Assembly: GCA_017999135.1 (NCBI GenBank)
Contig: JAGOBT010000027.1
Coordinates: forward strand, 1 to 14,234
From: Burkholderiaceae bacterium
GTDB taxonomy: Bacteria; Pseudomonadota; Gammaproteobacteria; Burkholderiales; Burkholderiaceae_C
Length of the DNA: 14,234 bases
Direction of reading: 5' to 3'
The translations under genes and the position numbers were made by a program. The notes below the pieces were generated by a model that was not told the DNA's origin, searched no databases, and saw nothing but the letters and a program-made list of their open reading frames with translations. Shown here piece after piece: positions 13,062 through 14,234 of the stretch. Position 1 is the stretch's first letter; each line of letters starts with the position of its first letter.

Positions 13062-14234
13062 ATGACGTTCTCCGCCTTCATCGTCCAGCTGCTCAACGGG
13101 CTGGCCGGTGCATCGTCGCTGTTCCTGGTCGCCGCGGGGCTGTCGCTGATCTTCGGCGTCACCCGCATCGTCAACTTCGCCCACGGCTCGTTCTTCATGC
13201 TGGGCGTGTACATCGCGTACACCCTGGTGGAACAGCTCGGCGTGGGCCTGGGCTTCTGGCCTGCGCTGCTGCTGTCGGCGCTGGCCGTGGGCGCCATCGG
13301 CGCGGCGGTGGAGGTGCTGCTGCTGCGGCGCATCTACCGCGCGCCTGAGCTCTTCCAGCTGCTGGCCACCTTCGCCCTGGTGCTGGTGATCAAGGACGCG
13401 GCGCTGTGGCTGTGGGGCTCCGAAGACCTGCTGGGCCCGCGCGCGCCGGGCCTGCAGGGCGCGGTCGACATCCTGGGGCGGCGCTTTCCCACCTACGACC
13501 TGTTCCTGATCGTGGTGGGGCCGACGGTGCTGGGCCTCTTGTGGCTGCTGCTCACCCGCACCCGCTGGGGCACGCTGGTGCGCGCCGCCACGCAAGACCG
13601 CGAGATGGTCGGCGCGCTGGGCGTCAACCAGGCCTGGCTGTTCACCAGCGTGTTTGCGCTGGGCGCCATGCTGGCCGGGTTGGGTGGCGCGCTGCAGCTA
13701 CCGCGTGAGCCGGCGTCGCTGCACCTCGATCTGCTGACCATCGGCGATGCCTTCGTGGTGGTGGTGGTCGGCGGCATGGGCTCGATCCCCGGTGCCTACG
13801 TGGCCGCGCTGCTGATTGCCGAGATCAAGGCGCTGTGCGTGGGCATCGGCAATGTCAGCGCCTTCGGCATCGACTTCAACTTCAGCAAGCTCACCCTGGT
13901 GGCCGAATTCCTGGTGATGGCGGTGGTGCTGGTGTGGCGCCCCTGGGGGTTGATGGGCAAGCCGCAGGCCGCCACGCGCAACACCGCGGCGGTGGAGCCG
14001 CCGCTGCGTGCCGCCGGCAAGCCGCTGCTGATGGCGGCCGCGGCGCTGGCCATCGGCCTGCTGGCGCTGCCCATGGCGACCGCCGGCAGCCCGTATGTCA
14101 CCGTGCTGGCCATCGACCTGCTGACGGCCGCGCTGTTTGCCGCCAGCCTGCACTTCATCATGGGCCCGGCGGGCATGCACAGCTTCGGCCATGCGGCGTA
14201 CTTCGGCCTGGGGTCGTATGCGGCGGCGCTGCTG
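13062..14234 (+). CDS. Fused LivH-LivM ABC transporter permease (partial, 3' end outside window)
   Basis: 391 codons are visible with no stop before the window end. Residues 1-300 form a LivH-type permease: GLSLIFGVTRIVNFAHGSFF at 26-45, RAATQDREMVGALGVN at 174-189, and the cytoplasmic loop VVGGMGSIPGA at 235-245 that contacts the ATPase, ending VWRPWGLMGKP. A linker of about 20 residues leads into a LivM-type half, recognisable by its signature GPAGMHSFGHAAYFGLGSYA at 368-387. The two permeases that are separate in E. coli are thus one polypeptide, a known arrangement in this transporter class. The ATG is 3 bases after the binding-protein stop (TGA-TCG-ATG), so translation is coupled. LivG and LivF-type ATPases are expected downstream. 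Confidence 0.88.
   Translation, partial: MTFSAFIVQLLNGLAGASSLFLVAAGLSLIFGVTRIVNFAHGSFFMLGVYIAYTLVEQLGVGLGFWPALLLSALAVGAIGAAVEVLLLRRIYRAPELFQLLATFALVLVIKDAALWLWGSEDLLGPRAPGLQGAVDILGRRFPTYDLFLIVVGPTVLGLLWLLLTRTRWGTLVRAATQDREMVGALGVNQAWLFTSVFALGAMLAGLGGALQLPREPASLHLDLLTIGDAFVVVVVGGMGSIPGAYVAALLIAEIKALCVGIGNVSAFGIDFNFSKLTLVAEFLVMAVVLVWRPWGLMGKPQAATRNTAAVEPPLRAAGKPLLMAAAALAIGLLALPMATAGSPYVTVLAIDLLTAALFAASLHFIMGPAGMHSFGHAAYFGLGSYAAALL

Noticed and set aside
11022..13595. An 857-codon open frame on the minus strand
   Set aside because: It lies antisense to four recognised genes (DUF1185 pair, binding protein, permease) and has His/Gln/Arg-rich composition without domains: a shadow frame.
1..14234. 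tRNA/rRNA genes, insertion sequences, CRISPR arrays, attachment sites or replication origins
   Set aside because: No transposase or integrase motifs, no regularly spaced repeats, no cloverleaf-like intergenic sequence, and almost no non-coding space outside 7782-8022.

Overview
This window looks like chromosomal DNA of a GC-rich betaproteobacterium, probably of the order Burkholderiales. That assignment is an inference from the very high GC content, the strong G/C bias at third codon positions, the Azotobacter-type ferredoxin-NADP reductase and the general gene repertoire. No rRNA, tRNA, CRISPR array or mobile element is visible, and the whole window is densely coding.

Layout: (1) 1-2493, minus strand: most of a large MalT/LAL-type LuxR-family ATPase regulator, cut by the window edge before its DNA-binding domain. 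(2) 2548-4989, plus strand: acyl-CoA thioesterase II (tesB), an HSD10-like short-chain dehydrogenase and a YnjF-like CDP-alcohol phosphatidyltransferase. (3) 5006-7781, minus strand, transcribed fpr -> tetR -> ena: ferredoxin-NADP reductase, a TetR regulator and an enamidase-type amidohydrolase. It converges on ynjF with a stem-loop between the two stop codons. (4) 7782-8022: a 241-base divergent control region. (5) 8023-14234, plus strand: 6-hydroxynicotinate reductase (hnr), an ApbE-like UPF0280 protein, two tandem DUF1185 ('amino acid synthesis') paralogues, a branched-chain-type (HAAT) substrate-binding protein and a fused LivH-LivM permease that runs off the window.

The centre of interest is 5006-14234. 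In Eubacterium barkeri, 6-hydroxynicotinate reductase and enamidase are consecutive enzymes of nicotinate fermentation: ring reduction to 1,4,5,6-tetrahydro-6-oxonicotinate, then hydrolysis to 2-formylglutarate and ammonia. Here the two genes stand with an electron donor (fpr), a dedicated importer, a TetR regulator, an ApbE-like protein and two DUF1185 proteins of unknown function. This reads as a reductive N-heterocycle catabolic cassette, with nicotinate or a related hydroxypyridine or cyclic amide as the likely substrate.

Three points tie it together. First, an 18-bp palindrome, ATGTAGC-N4-GCTACAT, occurs perfectly upstream of ena and in the fpr/hnr intergenic region, with degenerate copies beside the latter and upstream of the first DUF1185 gene. 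It is very probably the TetR operator and defines a local regulon. Second, the E. barkeri reductase is known to carry covalently bound flavin, and here hnr is translationally coupled to an ApbE-like gene, which suggests a dedicated flavin transferase. Third, a near-consensus FNR/Anr box lies just upstream of the hnr ribosome binding site, in keeping with an oxygen-sensitive Fe-S reductase. The initial hydroxylase and the enzymes after 2-formylglutarate are not in the window.
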